The notes below the pieces were generated by a model. That model was given only the letters and a program-made list of their open reading frames with translations. It ran no database searches and was not told the DNA's origin. Both the position numbers and the translations under genes were made by a program. Shown in pieces: positions 33,580 to 46,500 of a DNA stretch of 64,000 nucleotides (position 1 is the stretch's first letter; every line of letters begins with the position of its first letter). Source of the stretch: Saccharina japonica (Eukaryota > Sar > Phaeophyceae > Laminariales > Laminariaceae); the NCBI GenBank assembly GCA_008828725.1, contig MEHQ01001468.1, positions 1-64,000 on the forward strand, read 5' to 3'.

Positions 33580-36060
33580 ATCATACGTACTGGTCTGCTG
33601 ATGTCGGCAATGCCTATCGATTAGTTTCTCGCCGAATTTAGTGGGGCAGGCAGCGGTCATCAATGACTAGCCGGGGCATAATATATGGTAGTGTGCAAGA
33701 GTTTTCGATGGGTACTTTGCAAACTCTATTGTGGTGGAGAATGACTACCGATAGATGAATAGCACATACCTGGTACATTATATTATAATTGTCGCTGGCG
33801 ATTTATTTCGATAGGCGACAGACAACTCGTACAACCAATCTACTGTGGCTGGCAACGGCCATCGGTGAACAAGCCTCATATTATATTGTCGGTGAAAGAA
33901 AACGTTGATATTTTGGGGCAAATAGACAAACACGCTCATGGAATAGATGACGTTGGAAAGTGCTTACACCCTGGAGAATACAACAAAAAAACTTCCCAGG
34001 CATGTGAAAGTGATCTAAACTCACAATTTAGACAACCGTACATACAGAATATTATGCTTTCGGGGTGCATATGGAGAAATTTGTCAAAAACTTCTTCGTG
34101 GTAGTGGCATTTTGTTTTGTTTTTCCATCCCCTGGATAACAGAACAGACCCAACCATGAAAACATTGGAACAAGTAAGCGCTGCATATTGTCGGATGGCG
34201 AATGGGAAAAATGCAAGAATTATATTAGTGAGCACAAGTACTGTTGGTCAACCTTTCAACTTTGATTGGTCAAACGTCGGTGAGGAGTTTGTATTAAGTA
34301 TAAAGCCGTTCATTTCGGGGACGGCATTATTATTGGTGCACGTGTGTCTAGTATCCGGGGATGACTGATGATTGGGATATATGTATGGGAATGGCATGAT
34401 GACTGAAATAAGAGTTGCACATTGTCCAATGACAAATTTAATAATAATTAGTAATAATTATATCAATATTCTGAATGAATAATACCCTGCACATTGTCGG
34501 AAGGCAAATAATATAATAATATCAATATCAACAAACTGAATATAGTCTACGTCGTATGTATTTCTTCAACCAGGGTTATACTTTGGCTCTTGGTACGCGG
34601 TTTCAGACAATGTATGCGTAAACAATACATACATATACATACTCAGAATGTGTCTCTTGCATGCTCGTTTTACCCTCTCGGCATAGATAGGCGGGCACCA
34701 GGTTTCTTTTAGCGTCGAGAAACTACTGCAATATATCGTACTGGTACAAAGTAAACAAAAGTACAAAGACAACAAAAAAAGAGGAAAACAAAACCGAAAC
34801 GAAAAACAAACACGAATGACCTATTAAATATATTACCAGGTATGTATTATGGTCAAATACATGGCGCGGACGAGAACACTTCGCTCGCGCCGGGCCTCGC
34901 CCGAGCACACAAGCGTTCCCAACTCCTTGACAAACTCATGAGATTAACAGTTGCCACTATAGCATGATGAGACAGAGCGGTGTACGAGCCGTTCCGCGGC
35001 AAGCAGCAGCTACTACTACAACAGCAGAAAAAAAAAACTTTTGAATATTTCGCCGTCGGCGAAAAGGGGGCGGCATATTGTTTTTCGCCCGCGGCGAAAT
35101 ATAGTGCGGCATGAAAAACACGTGGTGTGGCAAGCCGAATGGACGCGAAAAAGTGCGCCATGCACCGCTGCAAGGTCCAAGGATAACCTCGGCCATGACA
35201 AGAATGGACGACGTAGAAAATATATATCGATGTCCACATCGTCGGACAAAATAGATTACGCATTAATGTATAGGTCGTCAGAACTTTTACCGGCCACGGC
35301 GGATTTTGAAGCGTGGCAGCAATAGTCAACGAGTTGTTGTGGTAACAATTTTTCCTTTCGGAGCGTTGAAGACTGAAGAGTGGCCGACTTTGAAGCTCAT
35401 GGTACATACAGATGTTAATAGTCGGATGGCAAGGGCAATGATAGCAATGAATGGTGCCATACGTAATATGAAAAATAGTACTAATTATACTAAAATAATA
35501 GTGGTTACATTAACAACACTAACAGTGACAATAACAGTAATAAGAATGGTAAGAATACTAAAACAACAAGAAGAGTAAATAGGTACTAATAATGCTACTA
35601 ACAAAAAAAACACTATTAATATTAATATGCAGGACGTACTACAGTAATATATATAATATATATATATATATATGTACACGTACTACTAATATGTACAAGG
35701 GGAATAACGCCAATCGATAGATAATGTCCCCCACATATCATACAATAGGTTAGTAAACGTGCGTTTCACGTACCCCCATCGTAGCTCACAAGTCGAAAGT
35801 ATTATAGTGTATACATACATAAATTGCATATACGAGTATGTTATATGCATGTATATATCATAGGTGCAATAACGCAATAGCATGTCTAAATTGTCAAGTA
35901 AGTCAAAGATGTGTGGACTGGCCACCAATATGAAATGTCGATAATACGTATTGTATACGATTCTTATCTTGAAGACACGCCACGACATCGACCAAGTCAG
36001 GGTGGGTTTTAAGCAAATATGTGTTTTCCGGATTGTTCTCTTCGTTGTGTTCTTGCTTTG
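33580..36060. other. AT-rich stretch, unit 1 only, with tail motifs and microsatellites
   Basis: No gene is recognised. CTGCACATTGTCGGA-type motifs with AAT-rich tails occur near 34182, 34417 and 34481. A TA microsatellite lies at about 35648-35675, and the short dyad TTTCGCCGTCGGCGAAA/TTTCGCCCGCGGCGAAA lies at about 35046-35098. Gene unit 2 has no counterpart for this block. Confidence 0.4.
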
Positions 36061-36389
36061 TGCTTCAGCAAAACTAAAATCACTGGAGAACCGAGTCCAG
36101 AGGGCAAGCCTGAGGTTTTGTTACAAATATTGAATCCAGTGCTGGTCGCGTTTTAAGGCATACTTTACAAGGCGAGTACGGCAATAAGACGACCTAAAAT
36201 GGCTTGACACGACTACTTACCGTAGGAGCTTACAAGGCGAGCCGCTTAAAACGGGAACCGTACCTACACAAGGCGGGCGATCGACTTACTCGGACGACTC
36301 CGACGCAAACAAAAACAAACAAGGGCATCCTGAGGCACTGTTATGTTTCAGCATTTTGCCCCTCCCCTCGCCAGACGAGCAGCCCTTTT

Positions 36390-36565
36390 TTTTCTCGACT
36401 GCTACTACTACGTGTACTCCGTGCAATACATGGTTCTTCAGATATGTCGGTGACCTTCGGCCAGTTGGAAGAGAGTTACGCTAAAGCCAGCAGGGACGAC
36501 GATATACGCAACCCCCCCCCCCCACCGTTCGAATCAATATATCTCTCCACCAAGGGCAAACGCGG
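36390..36565 (+). repeat. Dispersed repeat R4, copy 2
   Basis: Shares GGTTCTTCAGATATGTCGGTG, TACGCTAAAGCCAGCAG and ACGATATACGC with 59290-59440 and, inverted, with 7600-7760. It lies at the right edge of duplication unit 1. Confidence 0.45.
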
Positions 36566-37502
36566 CCACTTCCTCACATAATAATACACCCCCGCTCCCC
36601 TCCCCTTCCCCTCCGTCCAAATTAATCTCTCTCTGTCGGAGCCGCCTTAGTGACTGTCCTGGCGAACTGGTTACCAGTAGCAAATGTCACTGGGGATTTA
36701 TTGCCAACCTTCCGCGCTCTCGCAAGCAGCAAGTCACACACACAGATTTGTAGCTGCAACAGGCAACCCGCACCATTAGAAAACGTCACCACCACCCCCA
36801 CCACGACCACCACCGTCATCCCCGCCCCACCAGCCGCAGGAGCACTACTAGAAGCTGTTGTTGCTCGTTGTGGCTGGTGGTTGCCTAGTCCTAAAATAGC
36901 GCTGCCCTGGTGGTGTACACACTTTGCAACTTCCAATCATGCCTGGCTACCATACCATGGCAAACGCCCCAGTTGGTGTGATACGATATCATACCTCATA
37001 ACAGAAACATGCTAAGGCAGAGGTTCATCTACGCTATTCTCAGGTCCTTGTCTTGAAAAGTTATATATACTTCGTAGGTACCTCACAAATAAACTGATTT
37101 TGAGAACAAATCGAAGTGCATCCCAATGAGCGATCCCGTATGACCTAGGCATACAACAAATCATATACTGGCAAATGAAAATCAATGGCATTCCGACGAT
37201 TTTGACCCGTTCTAAAAAACAATAGTTTTTGCCAAAATGTGCGACCCCTCTCGTAGCATGCCTCAACAGGGTGTATGCTACTGCTGTACAGCGGTAGTAG
37301 CGGGCTAGCAAACTAGAACAGAATGCGCTAGAAACACGGTGTCAGCGGGAGAGGGCAATTAGAGCAGCTACAGTAGCTCGACTACAGTATATCGTCTGAA
37401 CAACTTCGAGGAGCCGAACACCCCGCTTCTTTAGAGGGGGCATGGTGGGGTTAAAACACCAGGTGGAAGTTTTCTGGTATACGTACTGCGGTGAGCAGGT
37501 GA

Positions 37503-40500
37503 TTAAGCCGAAGGGCAAGTGTACCCCTCGCTGTCCCGGTCCACCCGAACAATCTCGTACTCGGTCGTCGGTATGTCCTCCGGGGCAACGCCGAACTTTG
37601 CGTTGACGACGTACAGCGAGTTGCCCTTTCGTGCCGCAGTACTTGGGGTGTCGAACAGGTCGTTCGTCAGAGCGCGGGGCACGACTGAGCCGCACTTCAG
37701 GTCTGCCGAAAGAGAGATCTGCGTATATGGGAACGGGCAGTGGGGGGGGGGGTGTACTCATATCGTGCACGGCCGTAGTCGTATGACCATAGACCCTCGC
37801 ACCCCTACAATGCCGGGACGGAGCACGTTGGGTTTTCACCAACCAGGCAGACATTGCTTGCACCAAGCGCGAAGCGCCGTGAGGTATTGGGCGAGTCGCA
37901 TGGAGGGTGAGCTGCATCCTGCTAAGAACCGCCTGTGAGGCGGACTTGCATATGGACGACAGCTTCAATTGTGTGCTGCATCCTGCTAAGAACCGCCTGT
38001 GAGGCGGACTTGCATATGGACGACAGCCTCCAACACATTGATTTATTTCTAGTGTGGCCACAGACAGCAATGGGTATCACTACGTATCTGCCTCTGGGTG
38101 CCTTACCATATACACACTACGTAATATGATCATTCCCATTGTGCGGAGATGAGGTTATCAACCCCGCACAAATGACGTAACAAGACCGCCAGTATGGGTG
38201 ACCGCCAAAAAAAAGCAAAAAAACGGTACCCTGGTTGTCGAGCTCACACAGTGAGAGGCGTGTTTTACAGCGTCGTTGCCAACCGACGCCAACCCAACCT
38301 ATAATCATATAACATGTTTATAGGGGGGGGGAAGTGGGGGTGTGTTGGAAGCATCGCGGTTAGCAAAGGACGATCCATACGCTCGGGCTCGACAGGTGGA
38401 AGGAGCGGAGCGGACACTATGATATATCGAAATATCCACCAGTACTTTAGCAAAGGACGGCCCGCGCGTTTGGACTCGACAAACGGAGGACGGAACAGAG
38501 ACCTAAGGCACTACACTCTCAAGTGGTACGACAATAGTGTAGTCTACGAGCAGACGGAGTCAAGTGCTACGGTCGTATGAGTTATATCGTTTTTTGGTGT
38601 TTAATATTTCACAATGTGTGCACTTGAGGAGTATTTTAAAGTACCCAACAACCAATCTCGAGAAAAGCGCTAAGCCCGAGTATGAACACATATGGCATTG
38701 AACAATATTGGGTATTTTGCGAGTTGGTGAGCCCCGTCTATGACATATATTTGCGCTCCAAGTCACAATCTCAACAGTAGCACAATTCCGAAAAAAGGCT
38801 CCGACAAAGTTCCTATTAAAATGGAGGGTCTGACGGAGAAAATCACAGGTGACGCGGCAGCAGTAGCCAGAGTGCATGCTAGTGACGGCCGCTGGGCCCA
38901 GAAAACAACAGAGGGAGAAGTGTCGACCACGCCAGAACACAAGCCACCACATCAAGGGGGAAACGGTCGTCAAAATGTGCGCGTAGGCGGTGATCCCTGT
39001 AAACGATGCGTGCCTTTTGCCTAAAAAGGGGTAGCAACCTAATTTTCTGAGGTTGTGTGTTTCCACTTGACTGTAGTATAGGAGCACTATGCCTCAGCCG
39101 AAACTGATTTCGAGGAAACGCGATAGTGCAAAACCGATGAACCAATACCAAAGCCTAGGTGCTACAACGAAACGTAGAGCAAAAACACCGATTGGGTATT
39201 TCAACAATACGCGGGTTAAAGGAGCCTGGTCTGTAATAAATACTTTGTACGAAAAATGCTACCCCTGTCGTAACATGCCTCGGAACGCAAGGTACCCCCT
39301 CCCCACTGAGCGTCGAATCCATCATTACAGCAGTCCACCCACTCAAGTTGCCATATTATTGTAACGAAGGATAAGAGCCGTTTTAGACGTACGCACCCTG
39401 GTCTCCAATCCACCTGTCCCTAGTCTCTCACCGCTTCGTAGTTCGTCTCCTTCCGTAGAGTATGCAAGCCTCGGTCTCTTGCCACAGCAGTTTCCTGCAC
39501 AGATCAGTCTTCTCTCAAGGACTTGCCGGTCTTGTCTCAAGTACTCCTCTCCGATCCTCTTGTGCTACACAACAAGTCTCCGTATCAAACCTTCAACAAT
39601 GCCTTACTGCTACGCTCGCAGTACTCAGTCTCGCTTCTCAATCACTCAAGCTCAATCACGTTCAAGTTCTCTTCCTTTTTCCCTCGGGATTAGTTTTGTG
39701 TGTTTTTGGTTTTTGGTCTGACCAAGGCGGCGCTTCCTTTGACTAATGCAGGGAGTTGCATATCTAGAAAGCGTCCGCTACGTACGTATTTTACGTTACG
39801 TATGCCTATTCCGCCGCAACACCCCCCCAGCACGGTTTCCTGAGAATACCGTGCTAACCGGGCTGCGGACACACTGGAGTAAGAGTGAGGGCCTTTTCCC
39901 ACACTTAATCGTGTTTCGATTACCGTGAGGCTCGAATGAGTGGCGTCTACCATTTTATTGGAAAGGCGTCACCCCGGGGGTAGGGACCCTGGGCCTTGCG
40001 TTTTTCCGCGTTGGGTCCCAGATCGGTACTGCTGGACTTGCTAGAATTTCCCATCAAGCGCACCAGCTGAAAGCCTCTTATCCAACTACTCCCCGGCTTT
40101 CCCCGTTAACACGGGTAGGCCGAGGTCTTGATCCTGCTCGCCAGTCGATCTTCGGCTCGATCTTTGGCTAACGTCTTCTCCCGTTCTCCATCGAACTCCA
40201 CTTCACTTCCTCGCGTTTACAGGGAACCGGATTACGAATTTCCAGCTCTCCTAGCTTTCAGGATCTCACGTTCGTTGAGTTCCTCCCAATCTCCGTCTGA
40301 GTACCGAACCCGCCAGTACGGTGACTTGTAGTCGAAGATCTTCGAAAGGTGACGCTTCTTATTTCCTTCAGCGTCGGTGAATTCCCTCCAGATCACGGTC
40401 CCCACGGGGTGTTGTTTCAACGCATGTTCACGGTCGATTGCATCTCTTTCCTTCCGTGTTAGCATCGAAGACGGCCTTGCCCGACACTCCGCTCCGTGAT

Positions 40501-43500
40501 ATGTCTCCCACAGTGCATGGAAAACGTCCAGCTGTAAGGGGGTGAAACTGTCTCGCGTCTCTTCCTCGGACAGCCACTGCGACTCTGAACCATCCACGAA
40601 TCGCCCCTTGTATCGCCACTTCCAAGCGTTGCCTTGACCCATCACAGCCTCTCTGTCTATCAGGGTATACATAGGCGACGCTACAATCGACGGCTCCGCA
40701 AGTCCGAAGTCAACTCCCCATGCCAGGTGAGCAAACTCGTCCTCGAAGTCGTGACGGAGGTTGTCCGGACGTAAGTGGAACATCTTGATGTTCGCTGCTG
40801 ACGCCCTCCGTCGGCGAATCCCTCGCCCATTCATCGTGACGATGTAGCTGAGTCCTGGTAAGACAACTTCAGTCACCTCCCAAGGTCCGGTCCAGTGCTC
40901 GTGGGCTAGTTTATGATGGATCCCCTCTCTTGCCATCACAGACTCCGCCTCCTTCACCAGTACCTTGTCTCCGACAACCACACGGGTTCCTACCGAGGTC
41001 CGACCGATTTCAGCATTCCGACTCTCGCGAGTTTTCTGCCTGTCATCATGTCTTTTCAATAGAGCTTCCCGTACATCTCGTACCTCCTTGTACGCTTGAC
41101 GTTTGTCGGCCACGTAACTGTGCATCCCGCCCCTGAAATCACCACCATCGATCTCGGGGTGCGTAGCATCAAGTTGCGTGCGCGCATCACGACCGAAGAA
41201 AAGACGGAAGGGAGTTGGCTTCCCCGGCAAGCGCAGGTCCGGCGTGGTACGATGGATCCACAGTGCCGGCTGTACGTACTCGTCCCATCTGCGTGGCCAG
41301 GTCTTGCACAGTTCTCCTAGTGCTTCGTGTAGCCACCCCCCCAGTCTCTCCACCGTCCCCTGCGCACGAGGATGGTCGGCAGGCCCATAGGCGATGGTCA
41401 CGTTCAACCACTTGCATAAGTGTTGCATCACCTCTGCCGTGAACTCGGATCCCGGATCACTGCGAACATACAGCGGTAGCCCAAAAGTAAGCATCACTTC
41501 AAGCAGTTTCTTCGCTACTCCGAGTGCTTCTTTCGTGGGGAGCGGGAAGGCGAACAAGAACTTGCTGGCTTTGTCGACTGCCACCAGTAGAACTTTGTTG
41601 CCTGCGTCCGACTTCACCCCCATGTCCTGGATGTCGACTTCGAGTACCTCCCCGGGTCGCAGAAACCTCGCCGGTAGCATGGCAACCCGTTGACTCGCTG
41701 ATCGCTTGCGACGCCTGCACCCACACGAGAGGACGTAGTCTCTCACGTCCCTGATGAGGGTAGGCCAGCAATACCGACGACTAACCAAGGCTGTAGTTCT
41801 CGCCGTCCCTGGATGCCCATAGGTGCTGTGCGCCAGCGCCATAATCCCTGGAACGAGAGATTGGGGAACTGCAAGTCGTGGGACCTTTCCCAGAGGTGTT
41901 ACCCACAAGAGGCCATTGTCATCCATCACATAATCGCCACCTCCTGTTCCTCGGTTTCCCACTTCCTGGAGTTCTTCCCAAATCCTGCCAAGTACCCTAT
42001 CTTCGCACTGCCTCTGCATCAGCTGTGGCGTGTCTTGGAGAATAGCTGTCACCTTTTCCAGCATGGGCGGCTCCGACCGCTGGGATCTCTTGGCCTCTTT
42101 CCCTGATCCGCTTGAACGGCTGCTGGTGTCCTTCGGTGGTTCCTCCAAAGGATCTCGTTGCCGTTTCGGTTTTGGGATGGGCTCTCTCTGCCCCTTGCGT
42201 TTGCGTGGACGATCAACTTCCACTGGTAGCTCAGTAGTAGTGATTGTCTGCGTCGGTGCATTCTCCATCTCCTCCTCCTCAGGTAACGGTGGTTCTGCCT
42301 CCCAGACAACCTCCGGTTCCTGGGAAGTGGCCTTCGCCTGCGATCTCGTGACCGCTCTCGTCACCCCCAAGGTTTCTGCTGCTGCGAGGTAATCCTCAAA
42401 CACCACGCAGGCCAGTCCTTCCAGTTCCACGACCTCTGGCACCGGTTTCCCCAGTAAGCCTTGAACAGCTAGTTCAACTAACACTGCTCGTAGCATTGGA
42501 GGGGACGTGAAATCTGCGATGACGTTCGCCGCTGCGCTTTGGCTGACCGTCTGCGGGATCACATAGTGTTCCTGTCCTGTGGTGATCTTGGCGTAGTCGT
42601 TGAAGTGTAACTCCTCAGCTTCTTCAAGGCGTGCCGTATCCGCTGGGTGTGCGACATACCCTCCGGTTGGCTTTTCCCCCATGATGTGAACACGGTTCAA
42701 AGAGATGATGGGTTCGCTGAACGAATAAACCGCTCGCTCTCCGATGCCTCTCTTCAGGAAGTATGCGCCTCTTCGTCCCAGAAATTCCCCCAATTCCTGA
42801 ACTGGTTGCTTTACCTTCTCCAACCTCCGCTTCCAAACGGCTAACTTCCCCTTCGTGGCAAGGCCTCCCTTGATTCCTACCACAAATGTCCGTTTCCTCC
42901 TCCACGGAATCCCTACTTGGCTCGCCGATATCTCTGCCTTGTCCACGATGTATGACTCTCGTTCCAAAGCAGGGAGAATCTCGTCGTTCCATTCCGTCGT
43001 TCGCAGAAGGTTGCTCAGACATTCGAGTATAAAAACTCGTGCGTCTGAGGCGATGGCAGCTTGGACTAAGCTACTCGCTCCGGATACTCCTTCCTTCTCT
43101 CGTACCCCTTCAAACCTCCTGCAGGCATCACCGACCACCACGTCTGGCTTCACCTCTCTCAACATGCTTAGGCATTCCTGTGACCCTGTTGTCACCTTAA
43201 GTAGCCTCGCACCGTTGTCCAGTCCGTTTGCTCTGACGCATTCCAGTGCTGTCCAGTCCTGGTCTACCGCTCCTCTGACCGTCAGCAATCCCTCCGATGC
43301 AAGGATGCTGCCTCCCCCCCCACAGTCGAGCATGACCACCACTGGAAGCTCCGGTGCAATAACAAGCTCGGCCTGTTGAGTATCTGCCTCAGATGGGTCT
43401 GCGGGTGTGAATGCGACGGCTGCCAGCACAGCAAGACTTTAAGTACTAGTTTCGTCCACACCTTCCACTCCTACGGTTTCGAGGTGTACGCCGTCGAGCA

Positions 43501-46500
43501 CTGGCCCCTGTGGCCCTTTGTAAACGTTTGGCAACGACCCGTCTCCTGGAAAAGAGTTGTCGAAATCCTCGATCACGTTGCTCTTGTTCGGTAACCGCGA
43601 CATGGCGTACTTGCACTTCCTCCACCGTGTTCGGCCTTGACAGCTGCGTGATAGCATCAATCTTGCTCGGGGCCGGCCTTGTACCAAGCCTATCCACGAT
43701 CATGCCGACGAACTCCATGACCGACTGACAGAAACGCGATTTCTGGAGATTGACGGTAAGACGTCCTTGCCGTAGACATTCGAGCGTTTCTCGAAGCAGC
43801 CCCCAATGATCTTCAAGGTTTTCGACGGGATGGCGATGTCGTCCAACCAGTTATTGATTCCTTTATCCTTGACTGGCAACAGTCGCCCTCCCACGTAGTT
43901 GGCAAACGCGGATGGTACTGTCTTCAACCCGAAGCCGCAGCGAACGTACTCGTACAGCTTCCCATCAGCGTTTCGAAACGCCGTCAGGTGTCGATCGTCC
44001 TCATGGATCTCGAGCTGTAAGAATCCTGAAGCCAAATCGATGCTTGATAAATACTTAGACCCTTCCATCTCGTCCATAATGTGCTGCAGGTCCCCGAGTC
44101 CACCACTCTGTGACTTGAGCAGTGCATTGGCACCTTGAAAATCCTGCACAACCCGTATTGTCCTGTCTTTCTTGCGAGCCGTCAAACAATTGGCAGCCCA
44201 CTCGGAAGTTGGTTTCGATGGTTTCATCGCGCAAAAGTGGTCCCACTCGGCATACATCGCTCCTCTTGCGGCTTCTCCGACTTCCTTCGGGGCGAATAGT
44301 ACCCACGATGAGGGTGATGTCGGCGGCCGGAAACCCTCTTCACCATCGAAACTGATGATACTTCGATGATCAGTCATGAACGCGGCTCCAAGCACCATCG
44401 CGTACGGGAGTCCTTTCACTACCCGGAAATTCACACGAATATCTGGTCGACCGGTGCAAAGACCAGCGGTAGCAAGCACGAGTCTACCACTTCCATCGGG
44501 GGTACGGCGTTGTTCTTTGGGTTTGCTGCGCTAAGTAGGCCCTTTCCCGTAGGATTCACCAGCGATTTTCCCCGACCATCACGTTCCTCAATGGACTCGA
44601 TGAACTGCCGTGACACGTAGTTTCCTACACCTGCCCCAGTATCCACCAGCATCGCAATCGGAAGTCGCCGGCTGGGGTGTTCGAGAGCCCCCTCGCCGCT
44701 CCCGGTGCAGCACCGACTCCTAAGCGCTCTTCCGTCCTTCTACCCCCATTTCCTTGACTAGGCGGTAGTCGACCATGCGTTGGGCTTCTTTCGAAAACCC
44801 TCCGGTTATGTCGTATAACGGATTAAGCTGTCCGATCCACGATCCATCAGTTCCTAGTGGGAAGGGTGGTTGTCCTCCCTGGGGTCCCCACCCCCGCATC
44901 ATGGGTTGACCACCCCACGGTGCCTGCCACCCCTCAGTTCCCGCTGGTCCGATGAATCCTGGCTGTTGTTGACCAGTGAACCCTGACTGCTGTTGACCAG
45001 CGAATCCTGGCTGCTGTTGGCCAGCGAACCTTGGCTGCTGTTGGCCAGCGAACCCTGGTTGCTGTTGCCCAGCGAACCTTGGCTGCTGTTGCCCAGCGAA
45101 CCCTGGCTGCTGTTGACGTGGCGGCCTTGGCACCATCGGAGGTCCCCACCGCGATGTAGGATTCGGTTGTGCTCCTTTTGGGGCTACCTATGGACCCCAT
45201 CGTCCTCCGACTCCAAAGGGCTACGGTAGAGGGGGAGGGGCCATCTGATTATACCCGCCTCCCGCTCCTACAGGATTTGCCGGTCCTGTTGCCTCGGATA
45301 AGGTCCAGCAAAAGGTCCCCAAAAAGGTCCCCCTCTTCCTGCCATGGCCGTTTGGTGACCCTGTTATGTTCTTCTCTTCCATCACTCCTCCCCCCCTCCC
45401 CGGGACGCCGCCCGTTTCCCTTTGACGAAACCTCTCGCTTTGCTGTCGTGTAGAGCAAGATGAACTCGACGTCGCTGTGTTGTACCCGATGTACTCGACG
45501 AGGCTGTGCAGTACACGACGGACTCGACGACGCTGTGTTGTACCCGATGTACTCGACGAAGCTGCGTAGTACACGACGGACTCGACGACGCTGTGTCGTA
45601 CAAGGCGAAGATGGTGTCCAACGATGTAGTCCAGGGAGACGAGTGGAGTCCAGGGGATCGATGGAGTCTAGTAACACCGGGTTGTCTCCATCAAACGGGC
45701 ATAAACAGTGGCTCGGGACAAAGTGGGTGGGAAACGGTTTCGAGAACATGTATATCTGCCTTCCTGGTTTATTGAAAGTTGTCCACTTATCATAAAATAA
45801 ATAAATATATGTAACCCTTCGAAAGCTCGAGTCTTCACTAACATAGTAACGTATGGAATCCCCTAGGTATCTAAGACGCATCAATCTCATTGTAGGCATT
45901 AGCTATATCCGTCATTGTTGTACATCCTTTACACATTATCTCAACGGAGTTGGAACAGCAGAATCTATCATTTTGTAAATATTTATTGAGGTATCAACAT
46001 TCATTCATAGAGTAACACTCGATAAAGGTTTCAGGGTCTACATATATTCATGCATAACTGTTGTAGTAAATTCCTATGTAGCCTTGAAAGTATTGGTATA
46101 GTAGCTCCCCGGATGTATGTAGCTCCGCTATATGTAGTAATTCCCATGACGTGTATAGCTCCACTGACATCTGAAATAGTATTTTGTTTCCATTGCTTAG
46201 TATTAATGTATTCTCTATAATCCTCAAAATTCCAACGTGCTGTTATCGAGCTTCCCCCGTTCCTGACTCCCTATGATAATATCTCTAAACCATGTTTCCA
46301 ATTCCGGTAAGTTCTCGGCATGACAAAGAGCAGCTACAGAAAGGCTTGCATTCCCCATACAAAATCGAAAACTAGAACCAATTTGCAATATCGCCACCCC
46401 TGAAACATCTGTGAGAGCAACCTTGCAGTGTCTGTAGAATCTGCGAAGATATAAACCCATAGAAAGCCCTCGTCTTGTGATCGTCTCATAGTATGCATCA

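Larger units (their letters stand above)
19170..36650. repeat. Segmental duplication, unit 1 (carries propeller gene A)
   Basis: The left part matches from TGCAACTTCCAATCATG (about 19190) onward to about 36920. The right part (36065-36650) matches 58850-59540 through GGGCAAGCCTGAGGTTTTG, TAAGGCATACTTTACAAGGCGAG and TTCAGATATGTCGG. All seven exons and many intronic repeats correspond between units. Unit 1 has about 4 kb extra between about 31.9 and 36.06 kb. Confidence 0.75.

Noticed and set aside
37342-38070. 242-codon minus-strand open frame
   Set aside because: It crosses exon 7 of gene B in the wrong frame. Its sequence has no family likeness, while the frame one base over gives the propeller C-terminus.
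45249-45899. 216-codon minus-strand frame as a gag gene
   Set aside because: Its centre is the 29-bp minisatellite read in shifting frames; the remainder shows no gag motif.
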